Notes under the pieces: model-generated
What the model was told of the DNA's origin: nothing
The model's input: the letters and a program-made list of their open reading frames with translations, nothing else
Database searches by the model: none
Program-made: the position numbers and the translations under genes
Part shown: piece after piece, positions 8,471-17,105 of the stretch
How positions within the stretch are numbered: position 1 is the stretch's first letter
How the letters are laid out: each line of letters opens with the position of its first letter
Assembly (NCBI RefSeq): GCF_003144095.1
Contig: NZ_NSKH01000003.1
Span: 320,086 to 384,085, forward strand
Origin: Streptomyces sp. ICBB 8177
GTDB lineage: Bacteria; Actinomycetota; Actinomycetes; Streptomycetales; Streptomycetaceae
DNA length: 64,000 nt
Reading direction: 5' to 3'

Positions 8471-8652
8471 GACTCTCCTCCCGTTAGGGCCCGTGGGTCC
8501 GGTGAGCCGATCGTGACGGCCGCACCTGGAGGGGTCCTGGAGCCCGGCTACAGCGCGGGCGGCGCCCGCCTGACCGCCGGTCCAGCGGGCGTCGAGCCAG
8601 GCCCCCCAAGGTGTGCCGACCACACGCGAGACCGGTGTCCAGGAGGAGTCAG
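8471..8652. promoter_or_regulatory. Divergent promoter region of the cluster
   Basis: This 182-bp region separates the leftward acyl-transfer unit from the rightward monooxygenase unit, so promoters for both must lie here. It contains a GGCGGGCGCC-like inverted stretch near 8556-8573 and good ribosome sites at both ends (AGGAGG at 8641-8646 on the right). I cannot point to convincing -35/-10 pairs. Confidence 0.5.
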
Positions 8653-9771
8653 ATGAACGCGAGCCAGCGGCGACAGGGCGGCGGACCGCTCGACTTCGGC
8701 GTCTTCTTCTTCGCCGCGGTCGGCGACCAGGCGGGGGAGACCTACCGGCTGATGCTCGACTGCGCGCGCCGCGCCGACGAGCTGGGCCTGGCCTTCGTCT
8801 CCACCCCGGAGCGCCACTTCCACCGCTTCGGCGGCGCCTTCCCCAACCCCGCGGTCTCCTCGGCCGCGATCGCCGCGGTCACCAGCCGCGTGCAGATCCG
8901 GGCCGGCAGCGTCGTCACCCCGCTGCACCCGACCGCCCGCGTGGTCGAGGACTTCGCGATGGTCGACGGCATCTCCGGCGGCCGCACCGCCATCTCGGTG
9001 GGCTCGGGGTGGAACGTCAACGACTTCGTACTCGCCCCCGAACAGTACGAGGGCCGCCGCGAGCGCATGGTCGCCGACGTGGACGCGATCCGCGAGGCGT
9101 GGCGCACCGGCAGCTGGACCGGGCCGGACCCGCTCGGCAAGGAGGTCACCCTGAGCGTCTTCCCGCGTCCGGTCCAGCGCGAGCTGGAGATCTGGGTGAC
9201 CGCCTCGCGCAGCGAGGGCACCTTCCGTGAGGCGGGCCGCCTGGGCTGCAACATCCTCACCCACCTGGAGAACCAGGACCCCGAGTCGCTGGCGGAGAAG
9301 GCCGCGATCTACCGCGCGGCGCGCGCCGAGCACGGTTGGCAGGGCCCGGGGAAGATCACCGTGATGATGCACACCTACCTCGCCGAGGACTCCGGCGAGG
9401 CGCGGGCGACCGGCGGCGGCTGGCTGCGCGACTACCTGCTGACCGCCATCGACCTGGAGTCCAAGGCGGTCACCGCCGGCGGCCGGATGAGCGGCGGCAA
9501 GCAGGGCCGCGACGTGCTGGCCGCCCAGGCCGCGCAGCGCAAGCTCGCCGAACTCGGCGTCAACCGCTACCTGTCCGGCAACTCGCTGATCGGCTCGCTG
9601 GACGAGGCGACCGCCACCGCCGAGCGGGTGCGCGCGGCCGGCGCCGACGAGATCGCCTGCCTGGTCGACTTCGTGGGCGACTCCTCGCAGGTGCTCTCCT
9701 CGCTCGACCTGGTCGGCGAACTGCGGCAGCGCTTCACCGGCGACGCGCCCGCCGCCCCCGCCGCGGCCTGA
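8653..9771 (+). CDS. Natural-product luciferase-like monooxygenase (MupA/Atu3640 type)
   Basis: This 372-residue TIM-barrel flavin monooxygenase of the bacterial luciferase superfamily begins DFGVFFFAAV and includes STPERHFHRFGGAFPNPAV, the family GS-rich segments (VGSGWNVNDF) and ITHLENQD. It resembles the subgroup found in biosynthetic clusters, where FMNH2 and O2 hydroxylate carrier-bound or free intermediates. An FMN reductase gene follows 63 bp downstream, forming a typical two-component system. The start (ATG 8653) has AGGAGG 6 nt upstream. It diverges from the KASIII-like/ligase/ACP unit, so the acyl group on that carrier is a reasonable candidate substrate, though this is inference. 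Confidence 0.9.
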   Translation: MNASQRRQGGGPLDFGVFFFAAVGDQAGETYRLMLDCARRADELGLAFVSTPERHFHRFGGAFPNPAVSSAAIAAVTSRVQIRAGSVVTPLHPTARVVEDFAMVDGISGGRTAISVGSGWNVNDFVLAPEQYEGRRERMVADVDAIREAWRTGSWTGPDPLGKEVTLSVFPRPVQRELEIWVTASRSEGTFREAGRLGCNILTHLENQDPESLAEKAAIYRAARAEHGWQGPGKITVMMHTYLAEDSGEARATGGGWLRDYLLTAIDLESKAVTAGGRMSGGKQGRDVLAAQAAQRKLAELGVNRYLSGNSLIGSLDEATATAERVRAAGADEIACLVDFVGDSSQVLSSLDLVGELRQRFTGDAPAAPAAA

Positions 9772-9834
9772 TCCCCGACGACCCCGCCACGTACGACGTC
9801 ACGAAAGACACCGACCGACGACAAGGACCCACCC

Positions 9835-10416
9835 ATGCCGACGATCCTGGCCGTCTCCGGCAGCCCGTCCCCGTCCTCGTTCACCCAGGAGGTGCTGGGC
9901 CTGGCCGCGCGGCGGCTGCGGGGCCGCGGGCACCCGGTGGACACCCTGCGGTTGCGCGAACTGCCCCCGGCGGAGCTGCTGGCCGCCGACACCGAAGAAC
10001 CCGCGGTGCGCGACGCCGTCGACCGGCTGCTCGCCGCCGACGCCGTGCTGCTCGCCAGTCCCGTCTACAAGGCCGCCTACTCCGGGCTGCTCAAGGCCTT
10101 CCTCGACCTGCTGCCGCAGTACGCGCTGGAGGGCAAGGTCGTCATGCCGCTCGCCTCCGGCGGCTCGATGGCGCACGCCCTCGCCGTGGACTACGGGCTG
10201 CGGCCGGTGCTGGCGTCCATGCGGCCGGTCGCCATCACCGACGCCGTCTTCGTGCCCTCCGACGCGGCCGTGCGCGGCCCCGACGGGCGCCGCGAACCCG
10301 ACCCCCTGACCCGCGCCCGGCTGGACGACGTGACCGACCGGTTCGAGGAGCTGCTGACCGCGGTCACCTCGGCCGAGCGGGACGCCCAACCCGCCGCACC
10401 CCGCGCCGCCGCCTGA
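9835..10416 (+). CDS. NAD(P)H-dependent FMN reductase (SsuE-like flavodoxin fold)
   Basis: This 193-residue protein has the flavodoxin-fold reductase pattern: ILAVSGSPSPSS binds the FMN phosphate at the N-terminus, and LASPVYKAAYSGLLKAFLDL is the typical SsuE-family motif near residues 67-90. It would supply FMNH2 to the luciferase-like monooxygenase encoded just upstream, and the two genes are evidently cotranscribed. The last 20 residues are Ala/Pro-rich and probably disordered. A 147-bp gap follows before the sugar genes. Confidence 0.9.
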   Translation: MPTILAVSGSPSPSSFTQEVLGLAARRLRGRGHPVDTLRLRELPPAELLAADTEEPAVRDAVDRLLAADAVLLASPVYKAAYSGLLKAFLDLLPQYALEGKVVMPLASGGSMAHALAVDYGLRPVLASMRPVAITDAVFVPSDAAVRGPDGRREPDPLTRARLDDVTDRFEELLTAVTSAERDAQPAAPRAAA

Positions 10417-10530
10417 ACGGCCGCGCCCGGCACGGCGGTTCGAGGGTTTCTCCACCGCCTGCCCTCATGGTCCGACCGCGACCGGCACGGACCGGGACAT
10501 CCGGCCCCTGTCGTCCACGAACCGTACTGA

Positions 10531-10550
10531 ACATGGTGAGACATGGTGAG
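10531..10550. repeat. Tandem decamer before the sugar operon
   Basis: ACATGGTGAG occurs twice head to tail, directly before the AGAGGAG ribosome site of the nucleotidylyltransferase gene. The decamer contains in-frame-looking ATG and GTG codons, but the protein family starts at 10564. It may be a recent slippage duplication in the leader. Confidence 0.75.
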
Positions 10551-10563
10551 AGAGGAGTTTCCG

Positions 10564-11631
10564 ATGAAGGCTCTGGTGCTGTCCGGCGGCACGGGTACCC
10601 GGCTGCGGCCGTTCAGCTATTCGATGCCCAAGCAGCTCATCCCGATAGCCAACAAGCCCGTGCTGGAACACGTGCTGGAGAACATCCGCGACATCGGCGT
10701 CACCGACATCGGCATCATCGTCGGCGACCGGGAGCCCGAGATCGCGGCCGTCCTCGGCGACGGCGAGGAGCTGGGCCTGCGCCTGACCTACCTGCGCCAG
10801 GACGCCCCGCGCGGCCTCGCGCACTGCGTGCAGATCGCCAAGGACTTCCTGGGCGACGACGACTTCGTGATGTACCTGGGCGACAACATGCTCCCGGACG
10901 GCATCACCGGCGCCGCGGAGCGCTTCCGCGAAGTGGGCCCGGCCGCGCAGGTCGTGGTGCAGCGGGTCGAGGACCCCCGGGCGTTCGGCGTCGCCGAGGT
11001 CGGGGACGAGGGCGTCGTGAAGCGTCTCGTCGAGAAGCCGCAGCAGCCGAAGAGCGACCTGGCGCTGATCGGCGTCTACTTCTTCACCTCCGCCATCCAC
11101 GAGGCCACCGACGCCATCGAGCCCAGCGCCCGCGGTGAGCTGGAGATCACCGACGCCGTGCAGTGGCTGGTGTCCTCCGGCGCCGACGTGCGCGCCCAGG
11201 AGTACACCGGGTACTGGAAGGACACCGGCAAGGTCGAGGACGTCCTGGAGTGCAACCGGGAACTCCTCGACCACCTCGTGCGCGACGTCGAGGGCCAGGT
11301 GGACGACGAGAGCGTGCTGATCGGCCCGGTCGTCGTCGCCCCCGGCGCCCGCATCGTGCGGTCCTTCATCGAGGGCCCGGCGATCATCGGCCCCGACAGC
11401 CTCGTCGAGGACTCCAGGATCGGCCCGCACACCTCCATCGGCGCGCAGGTCTCCCTGGTCGGCACCCACATCGACTACTCCATCGCCCTGGACGGCGCCT
11501 CGGTCAGCGGCGTGCACGCGGTGCACGGCTCCGTCATCGGCCGCTCGGCCGCCGTCAGCAGCGGCGACAACTCCACCCGCAAGCACCGGCTGGTCGTCGG
11601 TGACCACACCCGGATCGAGGTCGCGGCATGA
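10564..11631 (+). CDS. Glucose-1-phosphate thymidylyltransferase, long form
   Basis: This 355-residue nucleotidylyltransferase makes dTDP-glucose from glucose-1-phosphate and dTTP, the first step to deoxysugars. It opens MKALVLSGGTGTRLRPFSYS with the pyrophosphorylase motif, and EKPQQPKSDLALIGVYFF and GYWKDTGK are catalytic-domain signatures. Beyond about residue 240 a left-handed beta-helix tail (IGPVVVAPGARI, IGPDSLVEDSRIG) marks the long StrD/UrdG/LanG-type form seen in antibiotic clusters rather than the short RmlA. The start follows AGAGGAG. The stop overlaps the 4,6-dehydratase start by ATGA, so the two are translationally coupled. Confidence 0.95.
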   Translation: MKALVLSGGTGTRLRPFSYSMPKQLIPIANKPVLEHVLENIRDIGVTDIGIIVGDREPEIAAVLGDGEELGLRLTYLRQDAPRGLAHCVQIAKDFLGDDDFVMYLGDNMLPDGITGAAERFREVGPAAQVVVQRVEDPRAFGVAEVGDEGVVKRLVEKPQQPKSDLALIGVYFFTSAIHEATDAIEPSARGELEITDAVQWLVSSGADVRAQEYTGYWKDTGKVEDVLECNRELLDHLVRDVEGQVDDESVLIGPVVVAPGARIVRSFIEGPAIIGPDSLVEDSRIGPHTSIGAQVSLVGTHIDYSIALDGASVSGVHAVHGSVIGRSAAVSSGDNSTRKHRLVVGDHTRIEVAA

Positions 11632-12608
11632 GGCTTCTCGTCACCGGCGCCGCCGGATTCATCGGTTCGCACTACGTGCGCACCCTGCTCCAGGACGGCT
11701 ACGCCGGCTCCGAGGGCACCCGCGTCACCGTGCTGGACAAGCTCACCTACGCGGGCAACCGGGAGAACCTGCCGGCCTCGCACCCGAGGCTGGAGTTCGT
11801 CCAGGGCGACATCTGCGACGCCGACCTGGTCGACGAACTGCTGCCCGGCCACGACGCGGTGGTGCACTTCGCCGCCGAGTCGCACGTCGACCGCTCGGTG
11901 GAGTCGGCCGCCGAGTTCGTGCGCACCAACGTCGGCGGCACCCAGACGCTGCTGGACGGCTGCCTGAGGACCGGGGTCAGCCGCTTCCTGCACGTGTCCA
12001 CCGACGAGGTCTACGGCTCCATCGAGGACGGCTCGTGGACCGAGGAGTGGCCGCTTCAGCCCAACTCCCCTTACGCGGCCTCCAAGGCGGGCTCCGACCT
12101 GATCGCCCGCGCCTACTGGCGCACCCACAAGCTGGACGTGTCGATCACCCGCTGCTCCAACAACTACGGCCCGTACCAGCACCCGGAGAAGCTCATCCCG
12201 CGCTTCGTCACCAACCTGCTGGAAGGCAGCCAGGTGCCGCTGTACGGCGAGGGCGCCAACATCCGCGAGTGGCTGCACGTGGCCGACCACTGCCGGGCGA
12301 TCCACCTGGTCCTCACCAAGGGCCGCTCCGGCGAGGTCTACAACGTCGGCGGCGGCAACGAGCAGACCAACCGCCAGATCACCGAGCGGCTGCTGGAGCT
12401 GACCGGCAACGACTGGTCCTCCGTGGTGCGGGTCGCCGACCGCAAGGGCCACGACCTGCGCTACTCGCTGGACGAGACCAAGATCCGCGAGGAGCTGGGC
12501 TACGCGCCCGAGGTCACCTTCGAGCAGGGCCTCGCCGAGACCGTCGCCTGGTACCAGGACAACCCCGGCTGGTGGAAGCCGGTCAAGAACGAAGGAGAGC
12601 AGGGATGA
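11628..12608 (+). CDS. dTDP-glucose 4,6-dehydratase
   Basis: This 326-residue extended SDR converts dTDP-glucose to dTDP-4-keto-6-deoxyglucose, the common precursor of the cluster sugars. The NAD-binding motif is GAAGFIGSHY at residues 7-16. The catalytic signatures are STDEVYG and YAASKAG (Tyr-x3-Lys), and DE of TDE supplies the acid/base pair typical of RmlB. CSNNYGPYQHPEKLIP is diagnostic of the family. It overlaps the gene on each side by four bases (ATGA), so nucleotidylyltransferase, dehydratase and flavin hydroxylase are made from one coupled transcript. Confidence 0.97.
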   Translation: MRLLVTGAAGFIGSHYVRTLLQDGYAGSEGTRVTVLDKLTYAGNRENLPASHPRLEFVQGDICDADLVDELLPGHDAVVHFAAESHVDRSVESAAEFVRTNVGGTQTLLDGCLRTGVSRFLHVSTDEVYGSIEDGSWTEEWPLQPNSPYAASKAGSDLIARAYWRTHKLDVSITRCSNNYGPYQHPEKLIPRFVTNLLEGSQVPLYGEGANIREWLHVADHCRAIHLVLTKGRSGEVYNVGGGNEQTNRQITERLLELTGNDWSSVVRVADRKGHDLRYSLDETKIREELGYAPEVTFEQGLAETVAWYQDNPGWWKPVKNEGEQG

Positions 12609-14278
12609 CCGGCGCGCGACGCGAGCGGCCGCAGGTGCTGGTGGTCGGCGCGGGACCGGTCGGGCTGACCGCGGCCCACGAACTGACCCGGCACGGCGTG
12701 CGGGTCAGGCTGGTCGACGCCGCCGAGGGGCCCGCGGTCACCAGCCGGGCGCTGGCCACCCACGCCCGCACCCTGGAAACCTACGACCAGATGGGCGTCG
12801 TCGACGACCTGCTGCCGCGCGGGCAGCGCGTCGAGCACTTCACGCTGCACCAGAACGGCCGCCGCCTGATCCGCTTCGACACCGATTACAGCGAGCTGCC
12901 CACCCGCTTCCCGTACACCCTCATGGTCGACCAGGTCGTCACCGAGGAGGTGCTGCGCACCGCGACCGCGCGGCGCGGCGTGGAGGTCGAGTGGAAGACC
13001 AGGCTGACGGCCTTCCACGACACCGGAGACGGTGTGAGCGCCGAACTCACCCACGTCGACGGCACGGTGGAGACCGTCACCGCCGACTGGCTGGTCGGCA
13101 CCGACGGCGGCCACTCCACCGTCCGCAAGACCCTCGGGCTGCCGCTGCACGGCGACAGCAGCGAGACCTGGCTGATCGCCGACGCGGTCGTGGAGTGCGA
13201 ACTGCCGCGCGACTCCATCCACTGGATGCGCACACCCGAGGGCACCGTGATGCTGGTGCCGTTCCCCGACCCGGGCAAGTGGCGGCTGCTGGACACCCGC
13301 GACGCGAGCTACGACGGCGACGACGAGGCGGTCGCGGCGCGCTTCGCCCGCAAGATCAAGGCGGGCATCGGCGTCGAGGTCACGGTCGAGCCGCCTACCT
13401 GGGTGTCGGTCTTCACCATCCAGCAGCGCATGATCCCGACCATGCGCTCCGGCCGCTGCTTCGTCGCCGGCGACGCCGCCCACGTGCACAGCCCCGCCTC
13501 CGGACAGGGCATGAACACCGGTGTCCAGGACGCCTACAACCTCTCCTGGAAGCTGGCCTCGGTCATCCACGGGCAGGCCGACGGCACGATCCTCGACACC
13601 TACAGCGCCGAGCGGGTGCCCGTCGGCGCGAGCCTGCTGGCCTCCACCCGGTTCGCCACGATCCTGGTGCAGTTGAAGAACCGGTACGCGGCCGCCGCGC
13701 TGCGGGCGCTGTTCACCTTCGTGCGCTCGGTGCCGCCGCTGAAGTCGAAGATCGAGCGCAAGATCATGGGCGGCATGTCGGCGCTCGACCTGCGCTACGA
13801 GGCGAGCCCGCTGTCCCTGAGCGACGGCGTGCCCGAGGACGCGGTCGTGCCGCCGGGCTCGCGCGCCAGCCGGGTCACCACCGCGGGGGCCGTGCGCTCC
13901 AGCGGCTGGCGGGAGTTGCTGGCCGAGTTGCGGGAGAGCGGCTGGACGCTGCTGGCCTGCGGCCGCGAGCGGGACCGGGTGGCGCTGCGCGAGATCGCCG
14001 AGGGGTACGAGGGCGTGGTGCGGGTGCGTGTGGTGGGCGACGAGCAGGTGCCCGGCGCGCTCGCCGACCCGGAGGGACGGCTGCGCGAGGAACTGGGGCT
14101 CGCACCGGGCAACTGGCTGCTGATCCGCCCCGACGGCTACGTCGCCGCGTCCGGCGCCGACCTGGCGACCGCAGGACCGCGGCCGGCGCTGGAGAAGCTG
14201 GGCCTGCGCCGCCCTTCCGCCGCGCGTCCCGAGGCGACGGACCGCGGTGACCGGCCGGTGACGGCCGGCGCCCGCTGA
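12605..14278 (+). CDS. FAD-dependent aromatic hydroxylase (PHBH fold)
   Basis: This 557-residue class A flavoprotein monooxygenase has the dinucleotide motif VVGAGPVGLTAA near residue 14, the DG motif (GTDGGHSTVRK) and the FAD-ribityl motif GRCFVAGDAAHVHSPASGQG. The C-terminal 130 residues fit the thioredoxin-like tail of this family. Such enzymes hydroxylate aromatic polyketides (PgaE, UrdE, RdmE) or phenols. Its coupling to the dehydratase gene by an ATGA overlap places it in the cluster. With the flavoprotein at 24008-25627 the pathway has two hydroxylases of this class, as angucycline pathways often do. The exact substrate is not readable. Confidence 0.92.
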   Translation: MTGARRERPQVLVVGAGPVGLTAAHELTRHGVRVRLVDAAEGPAVTSRALATHARTLETYDQMGVVDDLLPRGQRVEHFTLHQNGRRLIRFDTDYSELPTRFPYTLMVDQVVTEEVLRTATARRGVEVEWKTRLTAFHDTGDGVSAELTHVDGTVETVTADWLVGTDGGHSTVRKTLGLPLHGDSSETWLIADAVVECELPRDSIHWMRTPEGTVMLVPFPDPGKWRLLDTRDASYDGDDEAVAARFARKIKAGIGVEVTVEPPTWVSVFTIQQRMIPTMRSGRCFVAGDAAHVHSPASGQGMNTGVQDAYNLSWKLASVIHGQADGTILDTYSAERVPVGASLLASTRFATILVQLKNRYAAAALRALFTFVRSVPPLKSKIERKIMGGMSALDLRYEASPLSLSDGVPEDAVVPPGSRASRVTTAGAVRSSGWRELLAELRESGWTLLACGRERDRVALREIAEGYEGVVRVRVVGDEQVPGALADPEGRLREELGLAPGNWLLIRPDGYVAASGADLATAGPRPALEKLGLRRPSAARPEATDRGDRPVTAGAR

Positions 14279-14303
14279 CCGTTCCCCACCATCCGAGAAC
14301 AGT

Positions 14304-14329
14304 CCCCGAGATCAGTCCCCCGAGATCAG
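14304..14329. repeat. Duplicated leader dodecamer
   Basis: CCCCGAGATCAG is present at 14304-14315 and again at 14318-14329, immediately before the reductase gene at 14338. It overlaps the region where the ribosome site must lie; only a weak CAGGA is visible. It looks like a short duplication, similar in kind to the decamer at 10531-10550. Confidence 0.7.
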
Positions 14330-14337
14330 GACACCGC

Positions 14338-15120
14338 ATGGACATCGTGGGAAACGGCTTCCTCGCCCGGAGTCTCGCGCCCCTATCCGACCGGCACCAC
14401 GACACCGTCGTCCTCGCGGCGGGAGTGTCCTGGGCGAGCGGCACCTCGGCCGCCGACTTCCAGCGGGAGTCGGACCTGCTGGCCGAGGTGGCCGCCCGCT
14501 GCGTGGCGACCGGCCGCCGCCTGCTGTTCTTCTCCACCTCCTCCAGCGGCATGTACGGCCGGGTGACCGGCCCCGCGACGGAGGACGCCCCGGTCGTGCC
14601 CTGCACCCCGTACGGCCACCACAAGCTGGCGATGGAGCGGCAGTTGGCCGCCTCAGGAGCCGATCACCTGGTGCTGCGGCTCGGCCACCTGGTCGGCCCC
14701 GGCCAGCCGCCGCACCAGCTGCTGCCGATGCTGGTCAGCCAGATCCGGGCCGGCCGGGTGGAGATCCACCGCGGCGCCGCCCGCGACCTGATCGCCGTCG
14801 ACGACACCGTGACCGTCATCGACCACCTGCTCGCCCGGGCCCCGCACGGCGAGGTGGTCAACGTCGCCTCCGGCAACGCGGTCCCGGTCGAACGCATCGT
14901 CGATCGGCTGGAGCGCCGGCTCGGGACGCGGGCGCGGCGCGAGTACCGGGACGCGGGCGCCCGGCACACCATCTCCACCCGCAAGCTGCGAACCCTGGTG
15001 CCGGAAGTGGCCGGCCTGGGCTTCGGACCCGACTACCACCTGCGGGCCATCGACGCCTTCCCACTGGATCCGGACCCGAGCGCGGCTCAGGCGCCGCTCG
15101 AGTCCCGGCTGTCAGCCTGA
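14338..15120 (+). CDS. NAD-dependent epimerase/dehydratase family sugar reductase
   Basis: This 260-residue extended SDR has a shortened N-terminal Rossmann motif (IVGNGFLARSLA instead of GxxGxxG). The catalytic Ser lies in FFSTSSSGMYG and the Tyr-Lys pair in YGHHK. The position among deoxysugar genes suggests a dTDP-4-keto-hexose reductase or related step. It differs from the reductase at 16053-17009, so the pathway may reduce C-4 in two ways or make two different sugars. It is not an RmlC-type 3,5-epimerase. The last 20 residues are not conserved-looking. The role is assigned by family and context only. Confidence 0.82.
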   Translation: MDIVGNGFLARSLAPLSDRHHDTVVLAAGVSWASGTSAADFQRESDLLAEVAARCVATGRRLLFFSTSSSGMYGRVTGPATEDAPVVPCTPYGHHKLAMERQLAASGADHLVLRLGHLVGPGQPPHQLLPMLVSQIRAGRVEIHRGAARDLIAVDDTVTVIDHLLARAPHGEVVNVASGNAVPVERIVDRLERRLGTRARREYRDAGARHTISTRKLRTLVPEVAGLGFGPDYHLRAIDAFPLDPDPSAAQAPLESRLSA

Positions 15121-15182
15121 GGCGCGCGAGGCCCGTGCCGCGTGCCGAGACCGCGCCACGTGCCCGATACTAGGAGACCCCC

Positions 15183-15965
15183 ATGACGAACCCCGCGACG
15201 GCAGGCGGCCCGGCGCGCCCGGATCCTTCGCCGTCGAGCCAACTGGTCACCGCGCTGCGCCCGTTGGTCATCGACGTGGCCGTTCCGACCGCCCTCTACT
15301 ACGTCCTGCACGACGGAGCGAAGTTCAGCTCGGTCGACTCCTTGATCCTCAGCGGCGTCGTCCCCATGGTCCGCACCGTCTTCGGCCTGCTCAGGGAGCG
15401 CAAGGTCAACGGCCTGGCGCTGCTGATGCTCGTGGTGACCGTCGCGGGCGCCGGGATCAGCGCGATGACCGGCAGCGCGCGGCTGATGCTGGCCAAGGAG
15501 TCGCTGGGCACCGGCGTGATCGGGCTGGCCATCGCCTGGTCGGCGTTCACCCGCCAGCCGCTGATGACCAACGCGATGCGGCCGATGATGACCAAGGGGG
15601 AGGCCCGCAAGGAAGCCGCCTGGGAGCATCTGCGCGCCACCTGCCCGGCGTTCCGCCGCGGCATCTCCAACGTCAGCCTGCTGTGGGGGCTCGGGCTGCT
15701 CGGCGACTGCGTGCTGCGGGTGATCGGCGCGTACACCCTGCCGGTGGACACCATGGTGTGGATGTCCACGGTGATCCTGGTCGGCGCGGTGCTGGTCCTG
15801 ATGGTCGGCACCGGCAAGGTCTCCGACCACGCCGAGCGTCTGCTGCTCGCCCACGTCGAGGACGACGCACGGCGCGAGGCCGGTCGGGAGCGGGACGGCG
15901 GGCCCGCCGTCCACGCGCACCCGGCGCCCTGGCCGTCCCGTCACCAGGACGGCGCGGCGGCCTAG
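15183..15965 (+). CDS. VC0807-like multi-pass membrane protein
   Basis: This 260-residue protein has about five to six hydrophobic segments (for example VIDVAVPTALYYVL, LILSGVVPMVRTVFGLL, LLMLVVTVAGAGI and STVILVGAVLVLMVG). It resembles the VC0807/septation-protein-A-like family of unknown function that is common in actinobacteria. An AGGAGA ribosome site precedes the ATG at 15183. It lies between two sugar-reductase genes on the same strand and is probably cotranscribed. It might help transport or resistance, but it has no transporter signature that I recognise. The C-terminal 50 residues are charged and cytoplasmic-looking. Confidence 0.75.
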   Translation: MTNPATAGGPARPDPSPSSQLVTALRPLVIDVAVPTALYYVLHDGAKFSSVDSLILSGVVPMVRTVFGLLRERKVNGLALLMLVVTVAGAGISAMTGSARLMLAKESLGTGVIGLAIAWSAFTRQPLMTNAMRPMMTKGEARKEAAWEHLRATCPAFRRGISNVSLLWGLGLLGDCVLRVIGAYTLPVDTMVWMSTVILVGAVLVLMVGTGKVSDHAERLLLAHVEDDARREAGRERDGGPAVHAHPAPWPSRHQDGAAA

Positions 15966-16052
15966 CCGAGGGACGGATCGCCGACCGGCGCCGCACCCCC
16001 GCTGCGGTCCCGGCCGGCGCTCACGTCTGCGGACGAGACGAGAGAGGTACGT

Positions 16053-17009
16053 GTGGCCGTGACTGAAACGACAGTGAGAGCGGTGGTGGTGTTCGGGAGT
16101 ACCGGCTTCGCCGGGCGCCACCTGTGTGCGGCCTTCGAGGCCACCGGCCACCGGGTCGTGCGGGTATCCCGCCGGGAGACCGGCCGCGACGGGATCGCGC
16201 TGGACCTGGCGGCCGCGTCGCCCGCCGCGATCGCCGGCCTGCTGGCCGCCACGAAGCCGGACGTCGTGATCAACTCGGTGGGTGCCGTCTGGGGGGTGAC
16301 GGAGGATCAGATGACGTTGCTGAACGCCGAGTTGCCCGCGAAGCTGGCCGAGGTTGCGGCCTCGTTGCCGCGCCCGCCCCGGGTGGTGCACCTCGGCTCG
16401 GTGCACGAGTACGGGCCGGTGGCGCCCGGCGTGACCGCCTCGGAACAGCTCGCGCCGCGACCCGACAGCGGCTACGGCCGCACCAAGCTCGCCGGCACCC
16501 GGGCCCTGCTGGCCGCCGCCCGCGACGGCCTGCCGGAGGTGGTCGTGCTGCGGGTCTCCAACATCCTGGGTCGCGGCGCCCCGCCGGACAGCCTGCCCGG
16601 CACGGTCGCCCACCACCTGGCCGCCGCCCGGGCCGAGGTCGCCGCGGGCCGCCCCGCGCCCGCCCTGCGGCTGTCCCCGCTGATGTCGTTCCGCGACTTC
16701 GTGGACGTGCGCGACGTGTGCGACGCGGTGCTGCACTCGGCCAGGGGCGTCCCCGGCGGCGCCCCCGGCACCGTGCTCAACGTGGCGCGGGGCGAGGCGG
16801 TCGCCGTGCGCGAGCTGGTGCACCGGATGGTGGAGCTGTCCGGCATCCCGGTCGAGGTCGTCGAGGAACGCGCCTGCGACAGCGTGCGCGGCACCATCAG
16901 CGGCCAGCGCTACGACATCAGCGCGGCGCACCGCGCGCTCGGCTGGCGTCCACGCCGCCCGCTGGACGTCACCCTGCGCGACATGCTGCGCCGGCCGGTG
17001 GCCCGGTGA
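16053..17009 (+). CDS. NDP-4-keto-hexose reductase (UrdR/LanR-like)
   Basis: This 318-residue extended SDR has the NAD(P) motif VVFGSTGFAGRHL near residue 12 and YGRTK as the Tyr-x3-Lys pair. VSNILGRG and SFRDFVDVRDVCDA are hallmarks of NDP-sugar epimerase/reductase proteins. It resembles the 4-ketoreductases that set C-4 stereochemistry in olivose, rhodinose and related deoxysugars. The GTG at 16053 is chosen because it begins just before the first beta strand and follows GAGAGAGG. The next gene starts 96 bp downstream behind an ACGGAGG ribosome site. Confidence 0.88.
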   Translation: MAVTETTVRAVVVFGSTGFAGRHLCAAFEATGHRVVRVSRRETGRDGIALDLAAASPAAIAGLLAATKPDVVINSVGAVWGVTEDQMTLLNAELPAKLAEVAASLPRPPRVVHLGSVHEYGPVAPGVTASEQLAPRPDSGYGRTKLAGTRALLAAARDGLPEVVVLRVSNILGRGAPPDSLPGTVAHHLAAARAEVAAGRPAPALRLSPLMSFRDFVDVRDVCDAVLHSARGVPGGAPGTVLNVARGEAVAVRELVHRMVELSGIPVEVVEERACDSVRGTISGQRYDISAAHRALGWRPRRPLDVTLRDMLRRPVAR

Positions 17010-17105
17010 GCGCGATCCGGTGTCGAGGGGCGTTCGAGCCCCGGGGTGCAGGGTCTGGCGTGACGGGCGCGGGCACCGTGCCGAACCGATCACGGAGGTA
17101 GTTCG

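Noticed and set aside
14338-15120. RmlC-type 3,5-epimerase
   Set aside because: The protein is an SDR with a Tyr-x3-Lys pair, not a cupin; no 3,5-epimerase is seen in the window.
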